A stretch of 64,000 nucleotides of DNA from Gillisia limnaea DSM 15749 (GTDB taxonomy: Bacteria; Bacteroidota; Bacteroidia; Flavobacteriales; Flavobacteriaceae): contig NZ_JH594606.1 in assembly GCF_000243235.1 (NCBI RefSeq), positions 3,493,709 through 3,557,708 of the forward strand. The letters run 5' to 3'. Within the stretch, counting starts at the first letter, position 1. Every line of letters begins with the position of its first letter. The position numbers and the translations under genes are program-made. The notes beneath the pieces are model-generated. The model made no database searches. It was given only the letters and a program-made list of their open reading frames with translations, and was not told the DNA's origin. Of this stretch, positions 42,978 through 51,508 are shown one piece after another.

Positions 42978-44291
42978 ATGGGAACTTTCCAAATTGAAGG
43001 AGGTCATTCCTTAAGCGGGGAAATACAACCTCAGGGGGCCAAGAATGAAACGTTGCAAATACTTTGTGCAGTACTGTTAACCTCCGAAAAAGTCACTATT
43101 CACAATATTCCAGACATCATTGATGTCAACAAGCTTATAAGTCTGCTTCGAAATTTAGGCGTAAAAATTGAAAAAATAGGAAGATCAAATTACAGTTTTC
43201 AAAGTGACGATTTAAATTTTGAGTATCTGGAAAGTGAAGCTTTTAAAAAGGATGGAAGCGGATTAAGAGGATCTATAATGATCGTTGGACCATTGTTGGG
43301 CAGATTTGGAAAAGGATTTATTCCTAAGCCCGGTGGAGATAAAATAGGACGACGTCGCCTGGACACTCATTTTGAAGGTTTTATAAAGCTTGGAGCTGAA
43401 TTCCGTTATAACAAAGAAGAAAGGTTTTACGGGGTTGAAGCGCCTAATGGATTAATAGGGAACGATATGTTGCTTGAAGAAGCTTCGGTAACCGGAACTG
43501 CAAACATTGTAATGGCTGCGGTTTGTGCCAGGGGGACTACCACTATTTATAATGCTGCATGTGAACCCTATTTACAGCAGTTATGTAAGATGCTAAATTC
43601 AATGGGGGCCAAAATCCAGGGCATTGGATCCAATTTGTTGCATATTGAAGGAGTTGATACCTTTACAGGTTGCGAACACCGCATACTTCCCGATATGATC
43701 GAGATTGGCTCTTATATTGGACTTGCAGCAATGACTAAGAGTGAGATCACCATTAAAAATGTAGGATGGGAACATTTGGGTATTATCCCTAATACCTTCA
43801 GAAAACTTGGAATAACTATTGAAAAAAGAGGTGATGATATTCATATTCCTGCACATACGGAAGGATATGAAATTCAAAACTTTATCGATGGTTCGATAAT
43901 GAATATAAGTGATGCACCCTGGCCTGGTTTTACCCCGGATTTACTCAGTATTATACTCGTAGTTGCAACCCAGGCAAGAGGAAGTGTGCTGATTCATCAA
44001 AAAATGTTTGAAAGCAGGTTGTTCTTCGTGGATAAGCTTATCGATATGGGTGCTAAAATCATTTTATGTGATCCGCATAGGGCTACCGTGATAGGACATG
44101 ATTTTCAATCTAATTTAAGATCCACCACGATGACTTCTCCAGATATTAGAGCTGGAGTAGCTCTTTTAATAGCTGCCATGTCTGCCAAAGGAACTTCAAC
44201 CATCCATAATATCGAGCAAATAGATAGAGGTTACGAAAATATAGATGAAAGGCTTCGTGCGATTGGAGCTAAAATTAAAAGAATTGCATAA
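42978..44291 (+). CDS. murA: UDP-GlcNAc enolpyruvyl transferase with Asp in place of catalytic Cys
   Basis: A 437-residue EPSP-synthase-fold enzyme performing the first committed step of peptidoglycan synthesis (enolpyruvate transfer to UDP-GlcNAc). SGEIQPQGAKNETLQI is the start signature with the essential Lys-Asn pair. The active-site loop reads KPGGDKIGRRRLDTH, with Asp121 where E. coli has Cys115 (GGCAIGARPVD). Asp at this site is known to keep activity and give intrinsic fosfomycin resistance. SGSGLRGSI, ATGTAN-like VTGTANIVMA and PDMIEIGSY are present. Followed by a strong terminator. Confidence 0.95.
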   Translation: MGTFQIEGGHSLSGEIQPQGAKNETLQILCAVLLTSEKVTIHNIPDIIDVNKLISLLRNLGVKIEKIGRSNYSFQSDDLNFEYLESEAFKKDGSGLRGSIMIVGPLLGRFGKGFIPKPGGDKIGRRRLDTHFEGFIKLGAEFRYNKEERFYGVEAPNGLIGNDMLLEEASVTGTANIVMAAVCARGTTTIYNAACEPYLQQLCKMLNSMGAKIQGIGSNLLHIEGVDTFTGCEHRILPDMIEIGSYIGLAAMTKSEITIKNVGWEHLGIIPNTFRKLGITIEKRGDDIHIPAHTEGYEIQNFIDGSIMNISDAPWPGFTPDLLSIILVVATQARGSVLIHQKMFESRLFFVDKLIDMGAKIILCDPHRATVIGHDFQSNLRSTTMTSPDIRAGVALLIAAMSAKGTSTIHNIEQIDRGYENIDERLRAIGAKIKRIA

Positions 44292-44336
44292 AAAAAAAGG
44301 GTCGGTTTAATTTTAGTTAAACCGACCCTTTTTTTT
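44291..44336. terminator. bidirectional terminator after murA
   Basis: AAAAGGGTCGGTTTAA (44295-44310) pairs with TTAAACCGACCCTTTT (44317-44332), with long A and T flanks. Confidence 0.92.
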
Positions 44337-44346
44337 GCAATTCCAA

Positions 44347-45801
44347 TTATACCTTCTTCTCGATCTTCTTTTCAAGATATCCAAATAAATTCTGATTTTT
44401 GATCATTGCAGAGGTCCGTTCTGGCAACATATCTTCCCATCCATTTTTTCCATCACTAATCATTTGCAGGATTTCTCGTGAGAAAATATCCAGAATTTCC
44501 GGATTGTAATCTTCTATATCCACCACTTTACCGTTATATTTAAAGAATTTGTACAACTCTTTCATCCTTGGATGAACCTTAAGATTATCACTATTAACAA
44601 TCTCTCCTGTTTCCGGATCTTTTAGTGGATATAAATATACCTTCAGATCTTTAAAGAATAATTTACCAAAAGCTTCCAGGATCCCCCCGCTTAAATGGCG
44701 ATAGTATTTTTCGTCAAAAATATCCACCAGATTATTCACTCCCATTGCAAGACCCATTCTCTCCTTGGTAAATCTTGAGAAATATTCAACAACTTTATAA
44801 TACTCCTGAAAATTAGAGATCATTACTGTTTGGCCTAAAGAACATAATAACTCTGCCCTATCCATAAAATCGCGTTCATCGATCTCTCCTTCAGCTCTTA
44901 AATTAGAAAGGGTTATTTCAAAGATTACCTCGGTGTTTTCTTCTGAAACCTTCTTTTCTTTTATAAAAAGCTCCAGGGACTGCTTATACATATCCATATT
45001 CACCTTGGTAACCGGGCGGAAACTTCCGCGCAAAGCAAGAATATTCTTCTTATAGAGTATTTTTGCCGGTAAAATGTTGTTACCATCAGGGGCAAACATT
45101 ACCGCATCTGTCATGCCATTTTTAACTAATTGTAAACTCATCAGCCTGTTATCTACCTGTTCAAATCTTGGCCCGGAAAAGTTTATCGTGTCAATTTCAA
45201 GTTGATCTTTATCTATATGATCGTATAAATACCGGAGTAATTTTTTTGGATTATCATATTTATAATAAGCTCCGTAAATTAGGTTTACACCAAGGATGCC
45301 TAAGGTTATTTGCTGCAGACGTGCGTCATTTTCATGAAAACGGATGTGCAGGCTTATCTCGTTATAACCCTCACTGGGATCTACCTGGTAGCGAACACCT
45401 ACCCATCCATGGCCTTTATATTGTTTTGCGAAATCAATGGTTGCCACTGTATTTGCGTAGCTAAAGAATAACTTATTAGGATGTTTTTCGCGGCTTATTC
45501 TTTCTTCAATTAAATTGATTTCATGAGATAACATCTTCTTAAGTCGAACCTCCGTAACATAGCGTTTGTCCTCTTCAATTCCATAGATGGCATCACTAAA
45601 GTCTTTGTCATAGGCGCTCATTGCCTTAGCAATCGTACCTGAAGCACCGCCGGATCTAAAGAAATTCCTAACGGTCTCCTGGCCGGCACCTATTTCGGCA
45701 AAGGTCCCATAGATATTTTCGTTGAGATTGATTCGTAAAGCTTTACTCTTAATTGAAGGGACATTTTCAAATTCTCTATCCCCCATAATGGTTATGGGCA
45801 T
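44347..45801 (-). CDS. conserved 484-residue protein of unknown function
   Basis: Not recognised as an enzyme family. It is soluble, without signal peptide or membrane helix. It opens MPITIMGDREFENVPSIKSKALRINLNENIYGTFAE-like sequence, then GAGQETVRNFFRSGGASGTIAKAMSAYDKDFSD, a Gly-rich run that may bind phosphate or nucleotide. Other landmarks are GWVGVRYQ, GILGVNLIYGAYY, INFSGPRFEQVDNRLMSLQL and RAELLCSLGQTVMISNF. The length and absence of repeats suggest a single large globular protein. As I recall, homologues carry inconsistent labels (receptor, adenylyltransferase) that nothing here supports. A minus TACCTTTG box (plus 45834-45841) is a likely -7 element. Confidence 0.85.
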   Translation of the reverse strand: MPITIMGDREFENVPSIKSKALRINLNENIYGTFAEIGAGQETVRNFFRSGGASGTIAKAMSAYDKDFSDAIYGIEEDKRYVTEVRLKKMLSHEINLIEERISREKHPNKLFFSYANTVATIDFAKQYKGHGWVGVRYQVDPSEGYNEISLHIRFHENDARLQQITLGILGVNLIYGAYYKYDNPKKLLRYLYDHIDKDQLEIDTINFSGPRFEQVDNRLMSLQLVKNGMTDAVMFAPDGNNILPAKILYKKNILALRGSFRPVTKVNMDMYKQSLELFIKEKKVSEENTEVIFEITLSNLRAEGEIDERDFMDRAELLCSLGQTVMISNFQEYYKVVEYFSRFTKERMGLAMGVNNLVDIFDEKYYRHLSGGILEAFGKLFFKDLKVYLYPLKDPETGEIVNSDNLKVHPRMKELYKFFKYNGKVVDIEDYNPEILDIFSREILQMISDGKNGWEDMLPERTSAMIKNQNLFGYLEKKIEKKV

Positions 45802-45899
45802 ATTCTTTTCTTTTGAAATACTATTAGGTAGTACAAAGGTACTAAAACCCTTTCCTATAGAAAAAAAATATACTTACTTTTGCATTAAAACCGCAATCT

Positions 45900-46661
45900 T
45901 TGAAAGTAACATTTTTAGGCACAGGTACATCTCAGGGAGTACCAATTATAGGGAGTACACATCCGGTTTGTTTAAGCGAAAACCCGAAAGATAAACGATT
46001 GCGAGTTTCGGTTTTAGTAGAGTGGAATTCCCACAATATCTTGATAGATTGTGGTCCGGATTTTCGTTTGCAAATGCTTGCCAATAAGGTTTCTCATATA
46101 GATGCCATTCTTTACACACACGAACATAACGACCACACTATTGGATTGGATGATATCCGACCCTATTTCTTCCGGCAGGGGGATATACCAATTTATGCTC
46201 ATAAAAGAGTTCTGGATTCGCTTAAAAAGAGATTTGATTATATTTTTGAATCTGAAAATAAATATCCCGGATCTCCGGGAGTCAAAGTGAATGAAATTCA
46301 AAACGAGACTTTTAAATTTAAAGATTTTGACATTATTCCTGTGAACGTGATGCATAACAGGTTACAGGTTTTTGGATTTAGACTCAAGGATTTTGTTTAT
46401 TTAACCGACGTGAAAACAATAGAAAAGGAAGAAGTTGAAAAGTTGAGAGGGGTAAAGGTTTTGGTTATCAATGCCCTTAGAAGAGAACCGCATCATTCCC
46501 ATTTCAATCTTGAAGAAGCACTGGAATTTATCCGGGAGGTGAATCCGGAAAGGGCTTATTTAACTCATATAAGCCACCAACTTGGATTTCATGAAGAAGT
46601 CCAGGCGGAGTTGCCGGAAAATGTTTTTCTGGCCTATGATAATTTAAAAATTGAACTATAA
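45900..46661 (+). CDS. MBL-fold metallo-hydrolase, PhnP-like, TTG start
   Basis: A 253-residue metallo-beta-lactamase-fold protein. The metal motif is His74-Glu-His76-Asn-Asp78-His79 (YTHEHNDH), with DCGPDFR before it and LTDVKT, LRREPHHSHFN and THISHQLG supplying later ligands. The pattern matches PhnP-type phosphodiesterases and related tRNase Z-like enzymes. The start GTGTSQGVP signature requires initiation at the TTG at 45900. A TACTTTTG box at 45875-45882 gives a leader of only about 10 nt. The next gene starts at its last base. Confidence 0.9.
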   Translation: MKVTFLGTGTSQGVPIIGSTHPVCLSENPKDKRLRVSVLVEWNSHNILIDCGPDFRLQMLANKVSHIDAILYTHEHNDHTIGLDDIRPYFFRQGDIPIYAHKRVLDSLKKRFDYIFESENKYPGSPGVKVNEIQNETFKFKDFDIIPVNVMHNRLQVFGFRLKDFVYLTDVKTIEKEEVEKLRGVKVLVINALRREPHHSHFNLEEALEFIREVNPERAYLTHISHQLGFHEEVQAELPENVFLAYDNLKIEL

Positions 46662-47158
46662 TGCGCAATAAAATATTTTTGTACCTATTTATTTTTATGT
46701 TTCTGTTTACTGTTTTTATTTATGTAAATGATAAAAAAATACTTGATGCCAAAGAGGAGCAAATTGAGAATTTACAGGGGAGATTGTCTGAGGCTGATAT
46801 CGAGAATGAAGTGCTTTCCAGAAAAAATGCCGGACTCAATTATTTCTCGATGAACCAAAATGAAGCAGCGATTTCCTATTTTGAAGATCGGGGGATAAAT
46901 GCGGAAGAATTAACGCGTAAAGTTGAAGATGAAATAATAAGCCGAAACAGGGCGAATGAGGATAATGAACTTGTTCCTTTTGAAGGTATGGAGGGTGTAA
47001 TGCGCATCAATAAAGTGAAGGTTCTAAACCATAAATGGATTATTGCAGATTTTACCGATGGGAAGTTTTGGGGTGAACTTTTAATCTCTTATGAGGTAGA
47101 TGAAAATAAAAACCTTCAGCTCATCACAGAAAAATCATTTTTATATCCTGCAGATTAA
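46661..47158 (+). CDS. membrane-anchored protein of unknown function
   Basis: A 165-residue protein with one N-terminal transmembrane helix (about 4-22), a coiled coil (28-55, AKEEQIENLQGRLSEADIENEVL), and a beta-rich C-terminal domain (MRINKVKVLNHKWIIADFTDGKFWGELLISYEV). The start overlaps the stop of the MBL-fold gene by one base, so they are coupled. No catalytic motif seen. Confidence 0.8.
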   Translation: MRNKIFLYLFIFMFLFTVFIYVNDKKILDAKEEQIENLQGRLSEADIENEVLSRKNAGLNYFSMNQNEAAISYFEDRGINAEELTRKVEDEIISRNRANEDNELVPFEGMEGVMRINKVKVLNHKWIIADFTDGKFWGELLISYEVDENKNLQLITEKSFLYPAD

Positions 47159-47814
47159 ATTCGTTCTTTTATCCAGTTTTTCAGCTCCATAAAATTTTGG
47201 GGAGCTACTCCATGACCAACAGGAAATTCTGAATATTGATGAGCTATACCCAGTTCTTTTAATTTTTCGGGCGCTTTTCTGGCCCAGTTTACTGGAATAA
47301 CCTGATCCTGACTTCCGTGGGAAGCATAGATATCCAGACTGGAAAAATTGTTTTTAGAAAAATCTTCCTTCAGAATGTCGAGGTTAATGTATCCGCTTAA
47401 CGCAATGAGGTTTTTAACCATTTCAGGATGGCTTAAAGCAACAGCATAACTTAAAATAGTACCCTGACTGAATCCCAATAGTGTAATATTTTTCGGATCG
47501 ACAGGATATTGGGTAATTGCCTCCTTTATGAATTTAACGATCTTATCCCTGGATTCCCTGGCCTGATCATTATCGCTGAATTTCCCCTGAACAGAATCAA
47601 AATTAATTGCATACCACGCATTTCCATAAGGTTCCATCGCGTAAGGTGCCCGAACAGAGATAATCATTAATTCTTCCGGAAGTTCATTTGCAAATGAGAA
47701 AAGATCGTTTTCATCACTGCCATACCCGTGAAACATGAATAGTGTGGGAACTTTTTGATCTTTTAAGGAAGATTCTCTAATTATATGATGTAAAGATAAA
47801 TTTTGAGTTTTCAT
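47155..47814 (-). CDS. carboxylesterase/phospholipase-family alpha/beta hydrolase
   Basis: A 219-residue hydrolase with a full triad: Ser116 (GFSQGT), Asp170 (GSQDQVIP) and His201 (VGHGV). The MFHGYGSDENDLFSFA oxyanion loop and the compact size place it in the acyl-protein thioesterase/carboxylesterase 2 family. Cytoplasmic. The natural ester is unknown. It converges with the preceding membrane-protein gene with a four-base overlap. Confidence 0.9.
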   Translation of the reverse strand: MKTQNLSLHHIIRESSLKDQKVPTLFMFHGYGSDENDLFSFANELPEELMIISVRAPYAMEPYGNAWYAINFDSVQGKFSDNDQARESRDKIVKFIKEAITQYPVDPKNITLLGFSQGTILSYAVALSHPEMVKNLIALSGYINLDILKEDFSKNNFSSLDIYASHGSQDQVIPVNWARKAPEKLKELGIAHQYSEFPVGHGVAPQNFMELKNWIKERI

Positions 47815-47900
47815 CTGTGTATTTTATTTTTTTAGCGGACATATGCGACATCCAAATAAAAATTCCAATGTGTGGGAAAAATTTTCCAATGGATGTTTCA

Positions 47901-48227
47901 TTAACTTATAGTGCTAAACCATTTTTGATATTGTGTTCCAAGAATTGGAACTTCTCTTTGTTCACCCTGAATTGCCGTTACCATGCCGTAACCCCAAAGT
48001 ACCGCTATAAAGATCCAGAAGGCGTATGTAATCATCCAGCTGTCAAAAATACTTATAAGCGCTCCAAGTACGTAAAATGTAATATGGATTCCCAAAGCCT
48101 GCCGGATATGAAAGCTGGCAAAGGTATTTTTTGCGTCATTATTCATGAAATATGCGATAATAGTCCCGATTATGGTTAGGTAGGAAATTATTGCTGGGGT
48201 TTTGCCAGATTCAACAGTAGTATTCAT
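47901..48227 (-). CDS. DUF4870 (Tic20-like) membrane protein
   Basis: A 108-residue protein with three to four helices: SYLTIIGTIIAYFMNN, the FASFHIRQALGIHITFYVLGAL segment typical of the family, and MITYAFWIFIAVLWGYGMVTAIQGE. No known function. It stands alone between the hydrolase and dihydroorotase-like genes. Confidence 0.85.
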   Translation of the reverse strand: MNTTVESGKTPAIISYLTIIGTIIAYFMNNDAKNTFASFHIRQALGIHITFYVLGALISIFDSWMITYAFWIFIAVLWGYGMVTAIQGEQREVPILGTQYQKWFSTIS

Positions 48228-48278
48228 AGGAAATTATTTTTAAATCGTGCGATTAAACAAAAGTATCACTTTTGAAGC

Positions 48279-49535
48279 TTATTCAGAAACAATAAGGTTT
48301 TTTCCTGAGATGATCCCGTAAACTTTTCCACAAAGCTTCGAATCCAGGAAGACACTGTTTTTAGAGGAGGAATGAATATTCTCAGTTGTGAAGGTATAAG
48401 TTCCTTCCGGGCTGAACATACTTAAATTTGCTCTTTTTCCTTCTTTTATAACCGGCATTTTCAAGCCGAAACGTTTCCGGCTTCCGGTTAAAAATCCGAT
48501 GGTTTCATCCAGGGTGAATAATTGTAATAATGCCCCAAATGCCGATTCTAACCCTATGCTTCCAAACAAGGCATATTCAAATTCCACTTTTTTATGTTCT
48601 ATATCAATAGGGGAGTGATCACTGGTAACCATATCGATGGTTCCTTCTTTCAATCCTTTAATAAGTGCCTTGATATCTTTTTTAGTTCGTAAGGGAGGTA
48701 AAACCTTTGTATTCGTATCAAATTCCTTTAGGAGATCATCTGTGAACAACAGGTTGTGGATTGCTACACTACAACTCACATTCAGGCCTTTCTTTTTTGC
48801 TTCCTTTATCAGTCTAACCGATTTTTCAGTAGAAATAGTTGGAATGTGTAATTTCCCTCCTGTATATTCCAGAATATAAAGATCACGAATAATCTGTAGT
48901 TCTTCTGCAAGTGCTGGAATTCCTTTCAGGCCAAGAAATGTGCTGCTCACCTCCTCATTTACCAATCCTTTTCCTGCAATTTTATTATCCTGAGGAAAGG
49001 AAAGCACCAACCCATCAAAATTTTGAGCATATTGAAGTGCAAGTTTTAATAAATTGGGATGTGCTATTGATTTTTTATGATCTCCAAAAGCGATGGCGCC
49101 CCCCTGGTGCATATCATAGAGCTCTGCCAGGTCTACTCCTTCACTGCCCTTTGTTAAGGAGCCAATAGGTGCAACTTTTACCGCATTATTCTTAGCTTTT
49201 GAAAGTATGGATGTGATGGCGCCATTATCATCTACAACTGGATTCGTATTTGGGTTGAGCGCAATATGCGTAAAACCGCTCTTAGCAGCAGCTTTAAGCC
49301 CATTTGAGATCGTTTCCCTCTCTTCAAATCCCGGTTCTCCAAAACTCACGCTGCTGTCAAACCATCCAGAAGAAACGTGAAGGTCCTTCAATTTTATTTC
49401 TTTGTCCACTTCCGAAATTTTAAGCGAAGTCCCAATTTTTTCAATTCTTCCATCCTTAATAAATAGATCCATCTTTTTGTGATGATGCGGTGAGTTGGGA
49501 TCTATTATTTTGGCCGATCTTAGAAGTAGCTTCAT
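48279..49535 (-). CDS. dihydroorotase homologue lacking metal ligands (pseudo-dihydroorotase)
   Basis: A 418-residue amidohydrolase-fold protein clearly related to PyrC/AllB (FLGLKGIPALAEELQ, EYTGGKLHIPTIST, TSDHSPIDIEHKKVE, QLFTLDETIGFLTG). The HxHxRE metal motif is replaced: Asp60-Ser-Ser-Val-Ser-Phe-Gly-Glu67-Pro-Gly, so both histidines and the substrate arginine are gone. HCED has become FPQD and HIAHVS has become HIPTIS. Only the catalytic Asp of TSDH persists. It is probably non-catalytic, like the pseudo-DHOases that support aspartate transcarbamoylase in some bacteria. It overlaps the BatA gene by four bases. Confidence 0.9.
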   Translation of the reverse strand: MKLLLRSAKIIDPNSPHHHKKMDLFIKDGRIEKIGTSLKISEVDKEIKLKDLHVSSGWFDSSVSFGEPGFEERETISNGLKAAAKSGFTHIALNPNTNPVVDDNGAITSILSKAKNNAVKVAPIGSLTKGSEGVDLAELYDMHQGGAIAFGDHKKSIAHPNLLKLALQYAQNFDGLVLSFPQDNKIAGKGLVNEEVSSTFLGLKGIPALAEELQIIRDLYILEYTGGKLHIPTISTEKSVRLIKEAKKKGLNVSCSVAIHNLLFTDDLLKEFDTNTKVLPPLRTKKDIKALIKGLKEGTIDMVTSDHSPIDIEHKKVEFEYALFGSIGLESAFGALLQLFTLDETIGFLTGSRKRFGLKMPVIKEGKRANLSMFSPEGTYTFTTENIHSSSKNSVFLDSKLCGKVYGIISGKNLIVSE

Positions 49536-51448
49536 TTAAAATATTTTAAGAGTAAGGTTTCCATAATTAAAAATAACAAGGCAAAAGTAACAAACCATTT
49601 CCAAAGGGTATCCACATCTTTTTTATATCCGCCGGAAGAAATGAATTGAGGAATATCATTTAAAATTTCAATATTTTTAATATTCTCAAGATCCTGGTAG
49701 ACTTGTTCGCTTTCCTTTCTGTTTACATTATAACTAATTCCCATAATAGTGCGTTCATTTTGTAAAATACCGAAATTTCCTGGTTTCTGGGGAAATTCAT
49801 CGGTAATCATTTCCACTTTATTTGAAAATCGCTGTTGCTGCGGAATGAAATTCGCGGTTTTAGAAGTTAGTTGTAAAATCTCATCATTTCCAGTGCTCAC
49901 CGGTACTGTTATCTTGTTGGTTTCTCCCAGAGTGTAATAAAGTGGAGTGGGTTGAAGTGCTGAAATTCCCATGTTATAGAATGTAGGAACCACTAAAGGG
50001 GACCGTATAAAATTGCTGTTTTGGGAATTTAAAGCGGAACTAAAAAAATAATTACCTCCAATCCCTATTAAAAATGGTTCCTGATCCTGAAATGAAAGAA
50101 TAGAAGGTCCTGAACCGGATATTTTATATGAAATCTGTGTTTTTGGATATTCAAAATTAGCAATCTCATCTTCAAAAACTCCATTGTACAAAGGATGTTG
50201 AAAGGATATACCGCTTATTCGTTTTTCTTGCTGTTGTTGGTTTTGAAATCCTGTCACACCAAGCTCGCGAACAAATAACCTGTAATTACTGCCTATATCT
50301 TCTATGGAGGGAATCAAGATGAATACTGTATTTTCCAACTTTTTTTGCTGAAAAGTGTTCAACAGGGAATTTGAAATTTCAGACACCTCATTTAAGATGA
50401 TCACCTTCGAGGAGGCAAGTGCATTAAAATTTATTTCTGTATCTGTAAACGAAGTATAATTGAATTCCGGTGTGGTAAAAATCCTTTTGAGAAATGCATC
50501 ATCTGCGTTATTAATGCTGCTGATGTTTATAGGTTCTATTTTATTAATGCTGAAATACAAAGTGTTATCAAATGCCAAATCATTGTCTTCAATTTGTATG
50601 CTTCCTGAAAGTAATTCTTCTTCAGAAATAGGAAAATCAAGTTGCTGCTTTTTGTTTTCAGAAAAATCCACCCCGGTTTTCCCAATTAATTTATCCCCGT
50701 TATAAAGTGAGACAGCAGTATTATTTGTAAAATCCTGAGAGGCACTTATTTCAATATTTAAAATTTGATCTCCGGAAGCTTCGCGGGTAATAAATGCCGA
50801 ATCCAGACGAATATTTTCAAATCTTTCCGGTTTTAATGGAAGTGCATAGATGTTAGTGTTCTTTAATTCTAAATCTTCCGGCAGTGTAAATCCCTTTTGA
50901 AAATCGGAAATAAGAAGCAATTTTTTTTGAGCTGCACTATCCCGGGAAAAGAGACTTTCGGCTTTTAATGCAATGGTTTTAAAATCCTGGTGTATCCCAG
51001 TGTATTCCAGTTCCTGGAGGTCTTGTTTGGTAAGCTCAGGAAATTCCTCGGTATTGGTAATAAGTGTGAACTTTTGATTGTCCGGCAAGTTTTCAAGCAA
51101 TTCCTGAATGCTACGGTCAAGAAGCCGGCCCTGCTGGCCATTTGCCTGCATACTATAGGAGTTATCGAGATAAATAACGGTTTCAATTGTGCCGTACTCT
51201 ATGGTCTCATCAGGAATAAAAGGTTGTGAAAAAGCAAAAATAATACTGGCGAGCAGGAATAACCTCGTGGCAAGAACCAACCATTTTTTGAGTTTTGAAC
51301 TCTTTCTGGTTTGTTGGGTAACTCGTTTTAGAAATTTGACATTGGTGAAATCTTCCCGGCGAAATTTTCTAAGTTGGAAAAGATGAACAAGTACAGGAAT
51401 AATCAAAAAGAAGAGGGCGTAAAGAACTTCGGGATGATGAAACTGCAT
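49532..51448 (-). CDS. BatA/vWA-domain membrane protein
   Basis: A 638-residue protein. The N-terminal BatA domain (1-78) has two helices (MQFHHPEVLYALFFLIIPVLVHLFQLRKF and LVLATRLFLLASIIFAFSQPFIP). A von Willebrand A domain (about 85-230) carries a MIDAS-type DNSYS motif. A long periplasmic region follows and a C-terminal helix (WFVTFALLFLIMETLLLKY) closes the protein. BatA-family proteins in Bacteroides relate to aerotolerance, but here the partner is a pseudo-dihydroorotase, so the role is unclear. The methionine at 51448 fits the BatA start better than one seven codons upstream. Confidence 0.88.
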   Translation of the reverse strand: MQFHHPEVLYALFFLIIPVLVHLFQLRKFRREDFTNVKFLKRVTQQTRKSSKLKKWLVLATRLFLLASIIFAFSQPFIPDETIEYGTIETVIYLDNSYSMQANGQQGRLLDRSIQELLENLPDNQKFTLITNTEEFPELTKQDLQELEYTGIHQDFKTIALKAESLFSRDSAAQKKLLLISDFQKGFTLPEDLELKNTNIYALPLKPERFENIRLDSAFITREASGDQILNIEISASQDFTNNTAVSLYNGDKLIGKTGVDFSENKKQQLDFPISEEELLSGSIQIEDNDLAFDNTLYFSINKIEPINISSINNADDAFLKRIFTTPEFNYTSFTDTEINFNALASSKVIILNEVSEISNSLLNTFQQKKLENTVFILIPSIEDIGSNYRLFVRELGVTGFQNQQQQEKRISGISFQHPLYNGVFEDEIANFEYPKTQISYKISGSGPSILSFQDQEPFLIGIGGNYFFSSALNSQNSNFIRSPLVVPTFYNMGISALQPTPLYYTLGETNKITVPVSTGNDEILQLTSKTANFIPQQQRFSNKVEMITDEFPQKPGNFGILQNERTIMGISYNVNRKESEQVYQDLENIKNIEILNDIPQFISSGGYKKDVDTLWKWFVTFALLFLIMETLLLKYFK

Positions 51449-51508
51449 TGTGCTTTGAATATTTATCAAATATATAAAAAGCCCTTAAAATGGAAGCTTG
51501 TTAAACTA

